From Actinomycetes bacterium (lineage in GTDB: Bacteria; Actinomycetota; Actinomycetes; Actinomycetales; Microbacteriaceae): 57,049 bases of DNA. Within the stretch, counting starts at the first letter, position 1; every line of letters begins with the position of its first letter. A program made the translations under genes and the position numbers. A model generated the notes under the pieces. That model did not search any database, had not been told where the DNA came from, and saw only the letters and a list, made by a program, of their open reading frames with translations. Positions 1-8,305 of the stretch are shown piece by piece. Where the stretch lies: positions 1 through 57,049 of the forward strand of contig JAEWJX010000095.1 of assembly GCA_023386365.1 (NCBI GenBank). Reading direction: 5' to 3'.

Positions 1-58
1 CCCCCACACCCTCCCCTGCGTTCCCCTATTCCCGCCTCTGCCCGCCAGGACTGCTGCG

Positions 59-1582
59 ATGAGCAGCGCTGCGCGCCCCTGGTCGGACGTCCCCTCCGCC
101 CCGCAACTGGCGATCGTCGACTCCCCCGCCCGCGGCCGCTCACATGTGAGCGCCGGCCTCCGCGACATGCGGCGCTACCGCGCGGCCGTGACCGTGTTCG
201 ACGGCCTCGTGATCGTCGCGTGCGTCGCCCTGTCACTCGTCGTGCGCTTCGGCAACCTCGACACCTCCGTGGCCGTGCTCGGCCAGGAAGCGGGGTACTG
301 GCTCATCGGCGCGTTCATCGCGGCCGCCTGGTTCATCGGCCTCAGCCTCAACCGGTCCCGCGACCTCCGCGTACTCGGATCGGGGTCGGCCGAATACCGG
401 CGCGTGGTCAACACCACCGCGATGGCGTTCGGGCTCGTCGCCATCGTGCTGCTCCTCCTCAAGGTCGACGTGGCGCGCGGGTTCTTCCTGCTGGCCTTCC
501 CCCTCGGCCTGCTCGGCCTCGTCGGCACGCGCTGGCTCGCCCGCCGCGCCGTGGTGCGCCTGCGCCGGACCGGTCGCTACACCAACGCCACCGTCATCGT
601 CGGCACCACGAGCGACGTCGAAGCGGTGCTGCGCACCCTCGCCCAGAACCCCGGATCCGCCTACCGGCCGGTGGGGGTCATCCTCGACCAGCCCGGCGGC
701 GCCACCGAGGTCCGGGTGCGCGGAAGTCGCCGCGTGCCGATCATCGGCCACATCGACGCCGTCTCCGACGCCATCCGCCGCAACGACATCGACACGGTGA
801 TCATCACCGGGCAGCCCGCCGGCGGAGGCGACTTCATTCGCCAGGTCGGGTGGGAGCTCGAGAACACCCACGCCGAGCTGATGATCGCGTCGCGGCTCAC
901 CGACGTCGCCGGCCCGCGCATCCATTTCCGCCCCGCCGACGGACTCCCGCTGATGCACGTGGAGCTGCCGAACTACGAAGGCGGCAAGCACGTCATGAAG
1001 CGGGTGTTCGACTTCACCGTCGCGGCGACCGCCCTCATCGTGCTCGCCCCCGTGCTCGCGATCGTCGCCATCGCGGTGCGACGCGAGGACGGCGGCCCGG
1101 TGTTGTTCCGCCAGGAACGCGTCGGACGCAACGGACGCACGTTCGCCATGTACAAGTTCCGCTCGATGGTGCTCGACGCCGAAGCCCAACTCGCAGAACT
1201 GCAGAAGCGCAACGAAGGCGCCGGGCTCCTCTTCAAACTGCGCGACGATCCGCGCATCACCAAGCCCGGCAAGATCCTGCGCCGGTACTCGCTCGACGAG
1301 CTCCCGCAGCTGTGGAACGTGCTCGTCGGGGACATGAGCCTCGTCGGCCCGCGCCCACCGCTCGCCAGCGAGGTCTCCCAGTACGAGAAGCACGTGCTGC
1401 GACGCCTGTACATCAAGCCGGGCCTCACCGGTATGTGGCAGATCAACGGGCGCTCCGACCTGAGCTGGGAAGACAGCGTGCGCCTCGACCTCTACTACGT
1501 GGAGAACTGGTCGCTCACCGGCGACCTCGTGATCCTCTGGCGGACCGTCAAGGTCGTGCTGCGTCCGGACGGGGCGTACTGA
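59..1582 (+). CDS. Polyprenyl-phosphate sugar-1-phosphate transferase (exopolysaccharide initiating enzyme)
   Basis: A 507-residue membrane protein of the WbaP/CpsE-type family, which starts a repeat unit by moving a sugar-1-phosphate from a nucleotide sugar to undecaprenyl phosphate at the inner membrane face. About four hydrophobic segments lie in the first 160 residues. A Rossmann-like CoA-binding-type domain follows (about 180-290), then one more hydrophobic segment (about 320-340) and the C-terminal bacterial sugar transferase domain with KFRSM, DELPQLWNVL and GDMSLVGPRP. The ATG has an AGGA about ten bases upstream. It is the first gene of a four-gene operon with overlapping ends, so it probably initiates the glycan built by this locus. 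The family is clear; the sugar cannot be read from sequence. Confidence 0.95.
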   Translation: MSSAARPWSDVPSAPQLAIVDSPARGRSHVSAGLRDMRRYRAAVTVFDGLVIVACVALSLVVRFGNLDTSVAVLGQEAGYWLIGAFIAAAWFIGLSLNRSRDLRVLGSGSAEYRRVVNTTAMAFGLVAIVLLLLKVDVARGFFLLAFPLGLLGLVGTRWLARRAVVRLRRTGRYTNATVIVGTTSDVEAVLRTLAQNPGSAYRPVGVILDQPGGATEVRVRGSRRVPIIGHIDAVSDAIRRNDIDTVIITGQPAGGGDFIRQVGWELENTHAELMIASRLTDVAGPRIHFRPADGLPLMHVELPNYEGGKHVMKRVFDFTVAATALIVLAPVLAIVAIAVRREDGGPVLFRQERVGRNGRTFAMYKFRSMVLDAEAQLAELQKRNEGAGLLFKLRDDPRITKPGKILRRYSLDELPQLWNVLVGDMSLVGPRPPLASEVSQYEKHVLRRLYIKPGLTGMWQINGRSDLSWEDSVRLDLYYVENWSLTGDLVILWRTVKVVLRPDGAY

Positions 1583-2358
1583 TGATGTCCGCGACGACGA
1601 CACCCGAACCCGCCACCCGCGACGGATTCCGCGCGACGCTTTCGCGGATGTCGGCCGCCCAGAAACCAGGACGCGGCGCACCGCCCTACTCGCGCTGGAT
1701 CAACCGACGGATGGGGCGCGTCATCGCCGCCGCCGGGTACACCATCGGCGCGACGCCCAACGGGGTCACCGCGGTCAGCGCGGCCCTGACCACCGCGGGG
1801 ATCCTGCTGATCGCGCTCGTCGAACCGGTGTGGTGGCTCGGCTTCGCGGTGGCCGGGTTCCTGGTGCTCGGCTACGCCTTCGACGCGGCAGACGGGCAGC
1901 TCGCCCGGCTGCGCGGCGGAGGCAGCCGCGCCGGCGAATGGCTCGACCACATGGTCGACGTGACGAAGACATGCGTGCTCCACGCCGTCGTCCTCATCTC
2001 GTTCTTCCGGTTCGGCGGCATCCCCTCCGACGCGTTCCTGCTGATCCCCCTCGGCTACCTGACCGTCTCGATCGTGCTGTTCTTCGGAATCATGCTCGTC
2101 GACCAGTTGCGGCGGTCGGCCGCTACCCCCGCGGCGGCCCCCAAGGACGGCGGTTCGGGCCTGCTGCAGACGCTCGTGGCGCTGCCGGCCGACTACGGCA
2201 TCCTGTGCCTCGCCTTCCTGCTGTTCGGGTGGCGACCGTTGTTCCTGGTGGCGTACACCGTGCTCTTCGCCGCGCACACCCTCGTGCTCCTCGGCGCGCT
2301 CGCCAAATGGTGGCGGCAGCTGAAAGCCATCGACGCGGAGGTGCGGGCCCGTGGATGA
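1582..2358 (+). CDS. CDP-alcohol phosphatidyltransferase family membrane protein
   Basis: A 258-residue membrane enzyme with the full CDP-alcohol phosphotransferase signature D(x)2DG(x)2AR(x)8G(x)3D(x)3D, beginning near residue 101 (DAADGQLAR, then GEWLDHMVD). These enzymes use a CDP-linked alcohol or diacylglycerol and release CMP, with the Asp residues binding Mg2+. Several hydrophobic segments surround the motif. Its start overlaps the previous stop by one base (TGATG), so the two are translationally coupled. The setting in a polysaccharide operon rather than beside lipid genes suggests that the acceptor or donor belongs to glycan decoration. A phospholipid synthase is the alternative. Family certain, substrate unknown. 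Confidence 0.9.
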   Translation: MMSATTTPEPATRDGFRATLSRMSAAQKPGRGAPPYSRWINRRMGRVIAAAGYTIGATPNGVTAVSAALTTAGILLIALVEPVWWLGFAVAGFLVLGYAFDAADGQLARLRGGGSRAGEWLDHMVDVTKTCVLHAVVLISFFRFGGIPSDAFLLIPLGYLTVSIVLFFGIMLVDQLRRSAATPAAAPKDGGSGLLQTLVALPADYGILCLAFLLFGWRPLFLVAYTVLFAAHTLVLLGALAKWWRQLKAIDAEVRARG

Positions 2359-3436
2359 GCGGATGCGCGTGCTCTTCGACGCCTACTGGTGGTCGTCCGG
2401 TCCCCCGTCCGGACGGAACGTCGTGCGCAGCCTCGTGCGGACCTGGATCGAAGACCACCCGCACGACCAGGTGACCCTCTCGGTGCGGCCGGCCGCCGTC
2501 GACGACGTACAGCGTGAGCTGCGCGAACTCGGCCTCCCTGCGGCGGTCCGGCCCGCACCCGCCTACGCGCGGGTGCACGCACTGGCGGCGGTCGCATCCG
2601 GTCGAGGCCCCGAACCCCACGACGCGGTCATCACCCAGAACTTCGCCGCCCGCCCCCGCAACGCCGTCTCGGCGGTGTTCGTGCACGACGCCATGTTCGC
2701 CGAGCACCCCGAGTGGTTCGGCCGGCGTGAGCGCGCCTACCTCTCCGCCCTGCGTCCCAGTCTGCGGCGGGCCGACCTGGTCTTCACCAGCTCGCAGACG
2801 GAGGCGAAACGGATCGCGCGCGTGTGGCCGGAGACCGCGGAACGCACCCAGGCCGTCGGACTGCACCCCCCGCGCGACTTCGAGGAGACCATCGACCGTC
2901 GGCCCGCCGCCGTGGGCGACGCGCCCTACGTGCTGGCCGTCGGCCGCATCAACGTGCGCAAGAACCTCCGGCGCCTCGTCGAAGCGTTCCTGCGCAACCC
3001 CCTCCCGAGCGACCACCGCCTCTACGTCGTCGGCCAGCCGGACGGGCTACGGGAGATGATCCCCGACGGAGACGACCGCGTCGAGGTGCTCGACCGCGTC
3101 GACGACGCCGAGCTGCGGTGGCTGTACCGTCACGCGTCGCTGTTCGTGTTCCCCTCGCTCGACGAAGGATTCGGACTGCCGCTGGTGGAGGCGCGGTCGC
3201 TCGGCACGCCCGCCGTCGTGAGCGACATCCCCGTGTTCCGCGAACTCGACCTCGCCGACGCCTACTTCGACCCGGAGTCCGTCGACGACATCGCGCGCAC
3301 CCTCGCAGACACGCACCCCCGGGCACCCGAGAGCGCACGCCCCGACACGGGCAGCTGGAGCGACACCGTCGCCGCCATGCGCGACGCCGTCTGCGCCGCC
3401 ATCAAGGAGGGCCGGCCCCGTGTCACGGCTGCGTGA
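2351..3436 (+). CDS. GT4-type glycosyltransferase
   Basis: A 361-residue cytosolic glycosyltransferase of the GT-B fold. The C-terminal half has VGRINVRKNL (near residue 197) and the retaining GT4 EX7E pair, E272 in EGFGLPLVEA and E280, which contact the nucleotide-sugar donor. The N-terminal half is less conserved and should bind the lipid-linked acceptor. The GTG start overlaps the upstream stop by eight bases; an in-frame ATG at 2363 is a possible alternative. Third gene of the operon, so it presumably adds a sugar during repeat-unit assembly. Linkage and sugar are not predictable. Confidence 0.9.
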   Translation: MDERMRVLFDAYWWSSGPPSGRNVVRSLVRTWIEDHPHDQVTLSVRPAAVDDVQRELRELGLPAAVRPAPAYARVHALAAVASGRGPEPHDAVITQNFAARPRNAVSAVFVHDAMFAEHPEWFGRRERAYLSALRPSLRRADLVFTSSQTEAKRIARVWPETAERTQAVGLHPPRDFEETIDRRPAAVGDAPYVLAVGRINVRKNLRRLVEAFLRNPLPSDHRLYVVGQPDGLREMIPDGDDRVEVLDRVDDAELRWLYRHASLFVFPSLDEGFGLPLVEARSLGTPAVVSDIPVFRELDLADAYFDPESVDDIARTLADTHPRAPESARPDTGSWSDTVAAMRDAVCAAIKEGRPRVTAA

Positions 3437-4151
3437 GGCGTTCGAGGACCGCTACCGCGCGCAGCGCGGATTCGAACGTGGAACCGACCCGGAGATCTCG
3501 GACGGCGAGATCGTCGCCTTCACCGCCCGCAAGATCGGACAGCGCCTCCGCGGCGTGCTCCGTCGGATGCCGCGGACCTACGTCGGGCCGCGCGTCTCCC
3601 TGCAGAACCGCCGGCGCCTGCACCTCGGGGCCGGAACCGTACTGGCGGCCGACGTGGTGATCGACGCACTCTCCCGTGACGGCGTACGCCTCGACGACGC
3701 CGTCACCGTCGACCGCCGCGCCATCATCCGCGGCACCGGATCGATCCGCCGCATCGGCGTGGGAGTCAACGTCGGGCGCCGCAGCGCCATCGGCGTCGAC
3801 TGCTTCATCCACGGCGGCGGCGGGGTGACGATCGGACGCGACGTGCTGCTCGGCCCCGGCGTGCGCATCTTCTCCGAGAACCACGACTTCGGCCTGCGCG
3901 GCGTGCCGATCATCGAGCAGGGTGAGACGCCCGCCGCCGTGGAGATCGGCGACGACGTGTGGATCGGCGCCGGAGCGACCGTCCTCGCGGGTGCGCGGAT
4001 CGGCACCGGAGCCATCGTCGCGGCCGGAGCCGTCGTGCGCGGCGACGTCGACCCGTACACGATCGTCGCCGGGGTTCCGGCGCGCGTCGTCGGACACCGC
4101 GGCGAGAGCGAGGAGGTACCCGCGAGCGCACGTCCGCCCGCCCCGGCATGA
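3420..4151 (+). CDS. Left-handed beta-helix acyltransferase (hexapeptide repeat)
   Basis: A 243-residue protein whose residues from about 85 to 222 form hexapeptide repeats ([LIV]GxxxxI-type turns such as IGRDVLLGPGVRI, IGDDVWIGAGATV and IGTGAIVAAGAVV), ending in the usual VAGVPARVVG. The fold is typical of trimeric O-acetyltransferases using acetyl-CoA. The ENHDFG loop carries the His expected for catalysis. GTG start, overlapping the previous gene by 17 bases; last gene of the operon. It probably O-acetylates a sugar of the glycan. A serine acetyltransferase role is unlikely because the conserved serine acetyltransferase N-terminus is missing. Confidence 0.88.
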   Translation: MSRLREAFEDRYRAQRGFERGTDPEISDGEIVAFTARKIGQRLRGVLRRMPRTYVGPRVSLQNRRRLHLGAGTVLAADVVIDALSRDGVRLDDAVTVDRRAIIRGTGSIRRIGVGVNVGRRSAIGVDCFIHGGGGVTIGRDVLLGPGVRIFSENHDFGLRGVPIIEQGETPAAVEIGDDVWIGAGATVLAGARIGTGAIVAAGAVVRGDVDPYTIVAGVPARVVGHRGESEEVPASARPPAPA

Positions 4152-4185
4152 CCCGGACGGGGCGGGTAGACGTGCGCTCGCGGTG

Positions 4186-4218
4186 GGTTTCGATACCCGC
4201 CTCCGGCGCTACTCAACC
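4186..4218. repeat. REP-like imperfect palindrome between convergent operons
   Basis: An imperfect inverted repeat beginning GGTTTCGATACCCG and ending GCGCTACTCAACC. Its GGTT/AACC ends and GCC/GGC core pair. It lies exactly between two convergent operons and covers the stop of the minus-strand gene, so it could serve as a bidirectional terminator. From memory, similar GATAC...CTAC palindromes are common in Microbacteriaceae intergenic DNA. Only one copy is in the window. Confidence 0.5.
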
Positions 4219-5088
4219 AACGGAGTGGCGCGGCATCAGTTCGTCGACGAGCTGGCGCGTTGAGCGGATGTTGGCGCGGCTCGACGCGCCGAACACGATC
4301 GACTCGACACCCGGCTGCGCGGCGACCCACTCGATCGCCTCCCGCGGCGGGATCGCTCCGGAGGCGAACACCGACATCGCGACGGCGCGCACCGGACGCT
4401 CCTCGAGGGCGCGGCGGTACGCGTCGATGCCTCCCGACATCCGGAAACCGATCTTGTTGATGTTCGAGCACACAATCGGGTTGTCGATGCCGGCGCGCTC
4501 GAGCGTGTCGAGGAGCATCGGCAGATTCATGGTGATGAACCCGGGCTCCGCTCCGTAGCGTTCGCGCACGTGACGGTCGAAGATGCTGAACGCCTCGACG
4601 AAGCCGAGGCCGAGCAGCAGGTCGACGACCACGTTCTGCAGCCAGATCACCGGTGTGCGCAGGCCCCGGAACATCGCCATCTCCGCGTCCACCAGCAACG
4701 TGATGATGCCCTCGACGTCTTTCGTCGCCACCGACTTGCCTCCGCGCACGAGCGCGTTGACGAGCCCCTCCTCGGGCATGAAGCGACGCAGCGCCCCCAG
4801 CATGCCCGCCTCGGTGACGGCGTCGGCGTACTTGTGGGCGTACGGCATCCCGGGCGAGAAGACGAAGTCGGGATACCGATCGGGGTGGGTGCGCACATGC
4901 TCGGCCACCTGAGCGATGCGGTCGTGGGTGGTGCACATGAAGGTCGTGATGCCCTCGTCGTAGGCGGCGTCGAGCACCTCGATGACGGCCTCGATCTCCT
5001 GGAAGCGCATCGCCTGAGCGCGGGCCTTCTCCTCCGACATGTGGTTCACGCCGAAGAACTGGTTGTCGCCGAACAGCAGCCGGTCCAT
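4213..5088 (-). CDS. TIM-barrel protein, distantly aldo/keto reductase-like
   Basis: A 291-residue soluble protein. The start MDRLLFGDNQFFGVNH, the LDAAYDEGITTFMCTT segment, a run of alternating strands and helices, and the final IVFGASSRANI resemble the layout of an aldo/keto reductase-type TIM barrel. I do not see the classic D-Y-K-H tetrad clearly, so the reaction is unknown. The ATG shares its A with the stop of the Gfo/Idh/MocA gene (TAATG), giving tight translational coupling and suggesting the two act on the same sugar or polyol. Last gene of the minus-strand operon. The start at 5088 is chosen because the longer reading frame would run inside the upstream gene. Confidence 0.72.
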   Translation of the reverse strand: MDRLLFGDNQFFGVNHMSEEKARAQAMRFQEIEAVIEVLDAAYDEGITTFMCTTHDRIAQVAEHVRTHPDRYPDFVFSPGMPYAHKYADAVTEAGMLGALRRFMPEEGLVNALVRGGKSVATKDVEGIITLLVDAEMAMFRGLRTPVIWLQNVVVDLLLGLGFVEAFSIFDRHVRERYGAEPGFITMNLPMLLDTLERAGIDNPIVCSNINKIGFRMSGGIDAYRRALEERPVRAVAMSVFASGAIPPREAIEWVAAQPGVESIVFGASSRANIRSTRQLVDELMPRHSVG

Positions 5089-6176
5089 TACGCCCGCCTT
5101 CCCCGCCGACCGCGTCGCACGGGCGGCGGTGGCTCCTCGGATGCGTCGGTGGTGGACGGACCGCGCGCCGCGTCGATCGTGAGCAGCTCGAGCACGCGGT
5201 CGGTGACGGCCGCGCTCGTGAAGCTGTTGAGGCCGTCCGACACCTCGCCCGCCACCCGGCGCACGAAGTGGTCGAGCTGGGCGCTGTACTCCTCGCCCCG
5301 AAGGTAGAACCACACCGGGTCGGTGAGCTCGGTCGTGTACTTCACGTTCCATCCGCGTTCGTAGCCGTCGAGCTCGGGCGCCTGCTCGCGCAGGTACACC
5401 CGCACCTCCTGGCGGTCCGCCTCGATGCGCCCGAGAGTGCCGGTGGCGGTGACCCGGGTCGTCATCTTGCGGAAGGACTCGTCCGACCAGCTGACCGAGA
5501 TCTGCGCGTGCATGCCGCCGTCGTAGAAGAGGGTGCCAAACACCTCATCCTCGGTGTCTTCGGAGAACACCGAACCGAGCACCGTGCCCCCGACCGCACG
5601 GGGCGCACCCGCGTACCAGGAGAGGAGATCGAGCGGGTGCGCCGCGTAGTCGTAGAGGCACCCGCCCCCTTCGGTGCGCTTGCTGCGCCAGGTGGAACCT
5701 TTCGCCTTGAGGACGACCGGACCGTATGCCTCCGCCTGCATATGGGTGACGCGGCCGATCGCACCGAGATCGAGGAGGCGCTTCACCTCGCGGAACGCCC
5801 CCACGAAACGGTTGTGGTACCCGACCTGCGTGATCAACCCCGCCGACTCGGCGAGGGCGGCGAGCTCGAGGGATTCCGCAGCCGACAGGGTGAGCGGCTT
5901 CTCGCAGAAGACATGCACCCCGCGGGTGAGCGCCGAGCGCACCATCGGCGCGTGGAGCCTGGTCGGCGTGGCGATGATCACGGCGTCGACCTCGACCGCG
6001 CCGAGCGCCGCATCCAGGTCGGGAAAGGTGTGCAGACCCGTGTACTTCGCGAGCACGTCGAGCACGTAGCCGGTGGCGTCGACCACGGCGACGACCTCCA
6101 CCTCCGGATGGGCACGGATCATCGCGAGGTGCGACAGCCCCATCTTGCCCAGCCCAACGACCGCGATACGGATCAT
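5088..6176 (-). CDS. Gfo/Idh/MocA family NAD(P)-dependent oxidoreductase
   Basis: A 362-residue dehydrogenase. An N-terminal Rossmann fold carries GLGKMG (residues 8-13). The family's EKP motif (EKPLTLS, near residue 92) holds the catalytic Lys, and the C-terminal half is the alpha/beta substrate domain. Members oxidise or reduce sugars, nucleotide sugars or inositols. It starts inside the stop of the upstream glycosyltransferase (ATGA) and ends in the start of the TIM-barrel gene. Inference: it makes or modifies an unusual sugar or polyol for the surface glycan. The C-terminus is basic (RRGRRGRRA). Confidence 0.9.
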   Translation of the reverse strand: MIRIAVVGLGKMGLSHLAMIRAHPEVEVVAVVDATGYVLDVLAKYTGLHTFPDLDAALGAVEVDAVIIATPTRLHAPMVRSALTRGVHVFCEKPLTLSAAESLELAALAESAGLITQVGYHNRFVGAFREVKRLLDLGAIGRVTHMQAEAYGPVVLKAKGSTWRSKRTEGGGCLYDYAAHPLDLLSWYAGAPRAVGGTVLGSVFSEDTEDEVFGTLFYDGGMHAQISVSWSDESFRKMTTRVTATGTLGRIEADRQEVRVYLREQAPELDGYERGWNVKYTTELTDPVWFYLRGEEYSAQLDHFVRRVAGEVSDGLNSFTSAAVTDRVLELLTIDAARGPSTTDASEEPPPPVRRGRRGRRA

Positions 6177-7336
6177 GCGCGCGCCCCTCTCTTCTCGGGA
6201 ACCCGACTCAGGAACCGGGCCAACAGCTGCTCGTACTGCCCGGCCACGTGCTCCCAGGTGAACTCCTCCGCGTGGCGGGCGCGCGCGGCGCGGCCGAGCG
6301 ACCGGCGCAGCCCGTCATCCGCCAGCAGCGCGCCGATACGTTCGGAGGCGTCGTCGGCGTCGCGGAAGTAGAGGGCCGCATCGCCCGCCACCCAACGGTT
6401 GTAGGCATTGTCGTGGGCCACCACCGGGTTGCCCGCCGCCAACGCCTCCACGAGCGACGGGTTAGTGCCGCCGACCGTATGCCCGTGCAGGTACGCGAGT
6501 CCGTGCAGACGCAGGGAGGCGAGTTCCTCCGGGTCGTAGACGGAGCCGACGAACACCACCTCGTCGCTTGCCGCCTCCACGACCTGGCGGTGGTAGTCGT
6601 CGACGTCGGGGGTGTAGTCGCCCACCATCACGAGCGAGACCCCCCGCCGCTCGGCGGAGAAGCCCGACACCAGCTCGAGGATCGAGTTCTCAGGAATCGG
6701 CCGGCACACGAGGGTCAGATAGCCGCCGGGGGTGAGTCCCCGGGACGTGACCGGATCGGTGGAGGCGTCGTGCACCGCGTGGGCGCCGTAGGTGATCGTC
6801 GTGATCCGCTCCCGACGCGCCTTGCGTGCCAGGTAGACCTCGATCTCGGGGTGGTCGGCGATGAGCGCGTCGCCGATCCAGCACGCGATCCGCTCGTTCA
6901 CGTACAGGATCGCCTGCTTCATCGGCCCCCAGCGGGCGCGCGACCACTCGATGCCGTCCATGTTGATCACGTTCGGGATGCGTCGGAAGCGCTGCGACAG
7001 GTTGTACACCGCGGTGTTGTAGCCGAACGTGAGGCAGAGGTCTCCGAAGGCAACGGCATCCTTGATCGAGCGTCGGTCGAACTCGGCCGTGCCGAGCCAG
7101 CCCTCGCGCTCCACCGGGATGCTGACCCGCTCGATGCCACGCCAGGTGTCGCGGGTGATCGGGCCGCTGCCGGACACCTGGCAGTAGACGATCACCCGCC
7201 AGCCGTGGGCGACCAGCTGCAGCGCCACGTTCTCGGCCGCCGTCTCGAATCCGCCGTACGCGGCGGGCACGCCGTGGGTGCCCAGGATGCGCACGGTTGG
7301 CGGCGATCCGGGTACAGCGAACACAGGTTCGGACAT
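6173..7336 (-). CDS. Glycosyltransferase with DUF1972-type N-terminus (rhamnosyltransferase-like)
   Basis: A 387-residue GT-B glycosyltransferase. The N-terminus (ILGTHGVPAAYGGFETAAEN) is typical of the DUF1972 group found in actinobacterial and streptococcal capsule loci, often rhamnosyltransferases. The C-terminal half has the donor-binding GGTNPSLVEALAAGNPV segment. The ATG at 7336 is chosen because the family begins just before the ILGTHG strand; upstream in-frame codons would run into the promoter region of the divergent gene. First gene of a three-gene minus-strand operon, with an ATGA overlap to the dehydrogenase. Donor sugar not predictable. Confidence 0.88.
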   Translation of the reverse strand: MSEPVFAVPGSPPTVRILGTHGVPAAYGGFETAAENVALQLVAHGWRVIVYCQVSGSGPITRDTWRGIERVSIPVEREGWLGTAEFDRRSIKDAVAFGDLCLTFGYNTAVYNLSQRFRRIPNVINMDGIEWSRARWGPMKQAILYVNERIACWIGDALIADHPEIEVYLARKARRERITTITYGAHAVHDASTDPVTSRGLTPGGYLTLVCRPIPENSILELVSGFSAERRGVSLVMVGDYTPDVDDYHRQVVEAASDEVVFVGSVYDPEELASLRLHGLAYLHGHTVGGTNPSLVEALAAGNPVVAHDNAYNRWVAGDAALYFRDADDASERIGALLADDGLRRSLGRAARARHAEEFTWEHVAGQYEQLLARFLSRVPEKRGARA

Positions 7337-7484
7337 GGCGTACCGGGTCAATCGGGTGCGGAACCAATCGGCGGGGACCGACCGTTCCGGGCGGGAGGGG
7401 ATGCCAGCATACAGTCGAGCACCGCTCGTGATCGAGAGTTTTGTCACGAGTTCGAGGGACAGCCGCACGCCCCGACCACGCGGG

Positions 7485-7493
7485 TATAGTGAG
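7485..7493 (+). promoter_or_regulatory. Probable -10 promoter element (TATAGTGAG) shared with the 11700 gene
   Basis: TATAGT followed by GAG, preceded by CCACGCG. The same TATAGTGAG, again after CCACGCG and two or three G/C bases, lies upstream of the gene at 11700. Transcription from about 7497 would leave a 22-base leader with AGGA before the GTG at 7519. No clear -35 is seen at the normal distance. Confidence 0.45.
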
Positions 7494-7518
7494 CGCACCT
7501 CCGACCGTCAGGACCGAC

Positions 7519-8187
7519 GTGGCCGAACCCGATCCCACCGCTTCCCCGGCATCCGAAAGCGGATCCGCCGAGTGGGAAGCAGAGCGCGCGGCGCAACGCC
7601 GACGGATGCTGCTGATCTCGATCGCGATCGGCGGCGCGGCGCTCGTCGTGCTGATCGGCCTGCTCATCGCCCGGCCCTGGGAAGGCGGCACGCCCGCAAC
7701 CACCCCGACGCCGACCGACACGACGACCTCGGCCACCCCCGAACCCGACCCGAGTGACACCCCGACGACACCCGCGCCGACCGAGACCTCCTCACCCGCG
7801 CCCGTGCCGATCGAATCGCCCGGAACCATCGTGAACGGCCTGACCGCGCAGGTGCTCGGAATCGAGGCAGTCGACGGTGTCGCACAGGGACCGGGCGAAG
7901 TCTCGGGCCCGTCCATCCGGTTCACCGTCACGATCACCAACGACACGACCGCGGCGGTCGACCTCACCTCCGCCGTCGTGACCGTCGACTACGGCGCCGA
8001 CCGCACGCCCGCCGGGCAGCTCTACGAGCCGGGCGCCTCGCCGATGCCCACCACCGTCGCCGCCGGCTCCACCGCGTCGGGCGTTTACGTCTTCTCGATC
8101 CCGGTCGACCAACGCGGGCTCGTGCACATCACCGTCGACTACGCCGTGGGCGTGCCGCCGCTCGTCTTCACCGGCGCCGTTCCCTGA
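7519..8187 (+). CDS. Membrane-anchored protein with extracellular beta-sandwich domain
   Basis: A 222-residue protein of unknown role. A charged cytoplasmic N-terminus (1-29) is followed by a single transmembrane helix (about 30-51), a Thr/Pro-rich linker (about 53-95) and a domain rich in beta strands (96-222) that resembles DUF4352-like immunoglobulin folds. The GTG at 7519 is preferred because AGGA lies five bases upstream and a TATAGT -10 box sits at 7485. An in-frame GTG at 7489 overlaps that box. It stands between the glycosyltransferase operon and the two giant secreted proteins and shares a promoter-like element with the second. A role at the cell surface is likely; a specific function is not visible. 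Confidence 0.75.
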   Translation: MAEPDPTASPASESGSAEWEAERAAQRRRMLLISIAIGGAALVVLIGLLIARPWEGGTPATTPTPTDTTTSATPEPDPSDTPTTPAPTETSSPAPVPIESPGTIVNGLTAQVLGIEAVDGVAQGPGEVSGPSIRFTVTITNDTTAAVDLTSAVVTVDYGADRTPAGQLYEPGASPMPTTVAAGSTASGVYVFSIPVDQRGLVHITVDYAVGVPPLVFTGAVP

Positions 8188-8206
8188 CCCCTGAGGCTTT
8201 GGGGGT
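8187..8206 (+). terminator. Short GC hairpin directly after the 8187 stop
   Basis: ACCCC (beginning with the last base of the stop codon) pairs with GGGGT across a ten-base loop. There is no U-tract. It may be a weak terminator or a regulatory hairpin ahead of the 8306 gene; a comparable C5/G5 hairpin precedes the 11700 gene. Confidence 0.3.
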
Positions 8207-8305
8207 ACCGCTCGGCGCCCGACGGTCGTACCATTCGGGGATCACGGCCGCGCCGCCTCCCCCCTGCGTTACCCGCGCGCCACGACCTCAGAACGGGTTC
8301 CCCCC

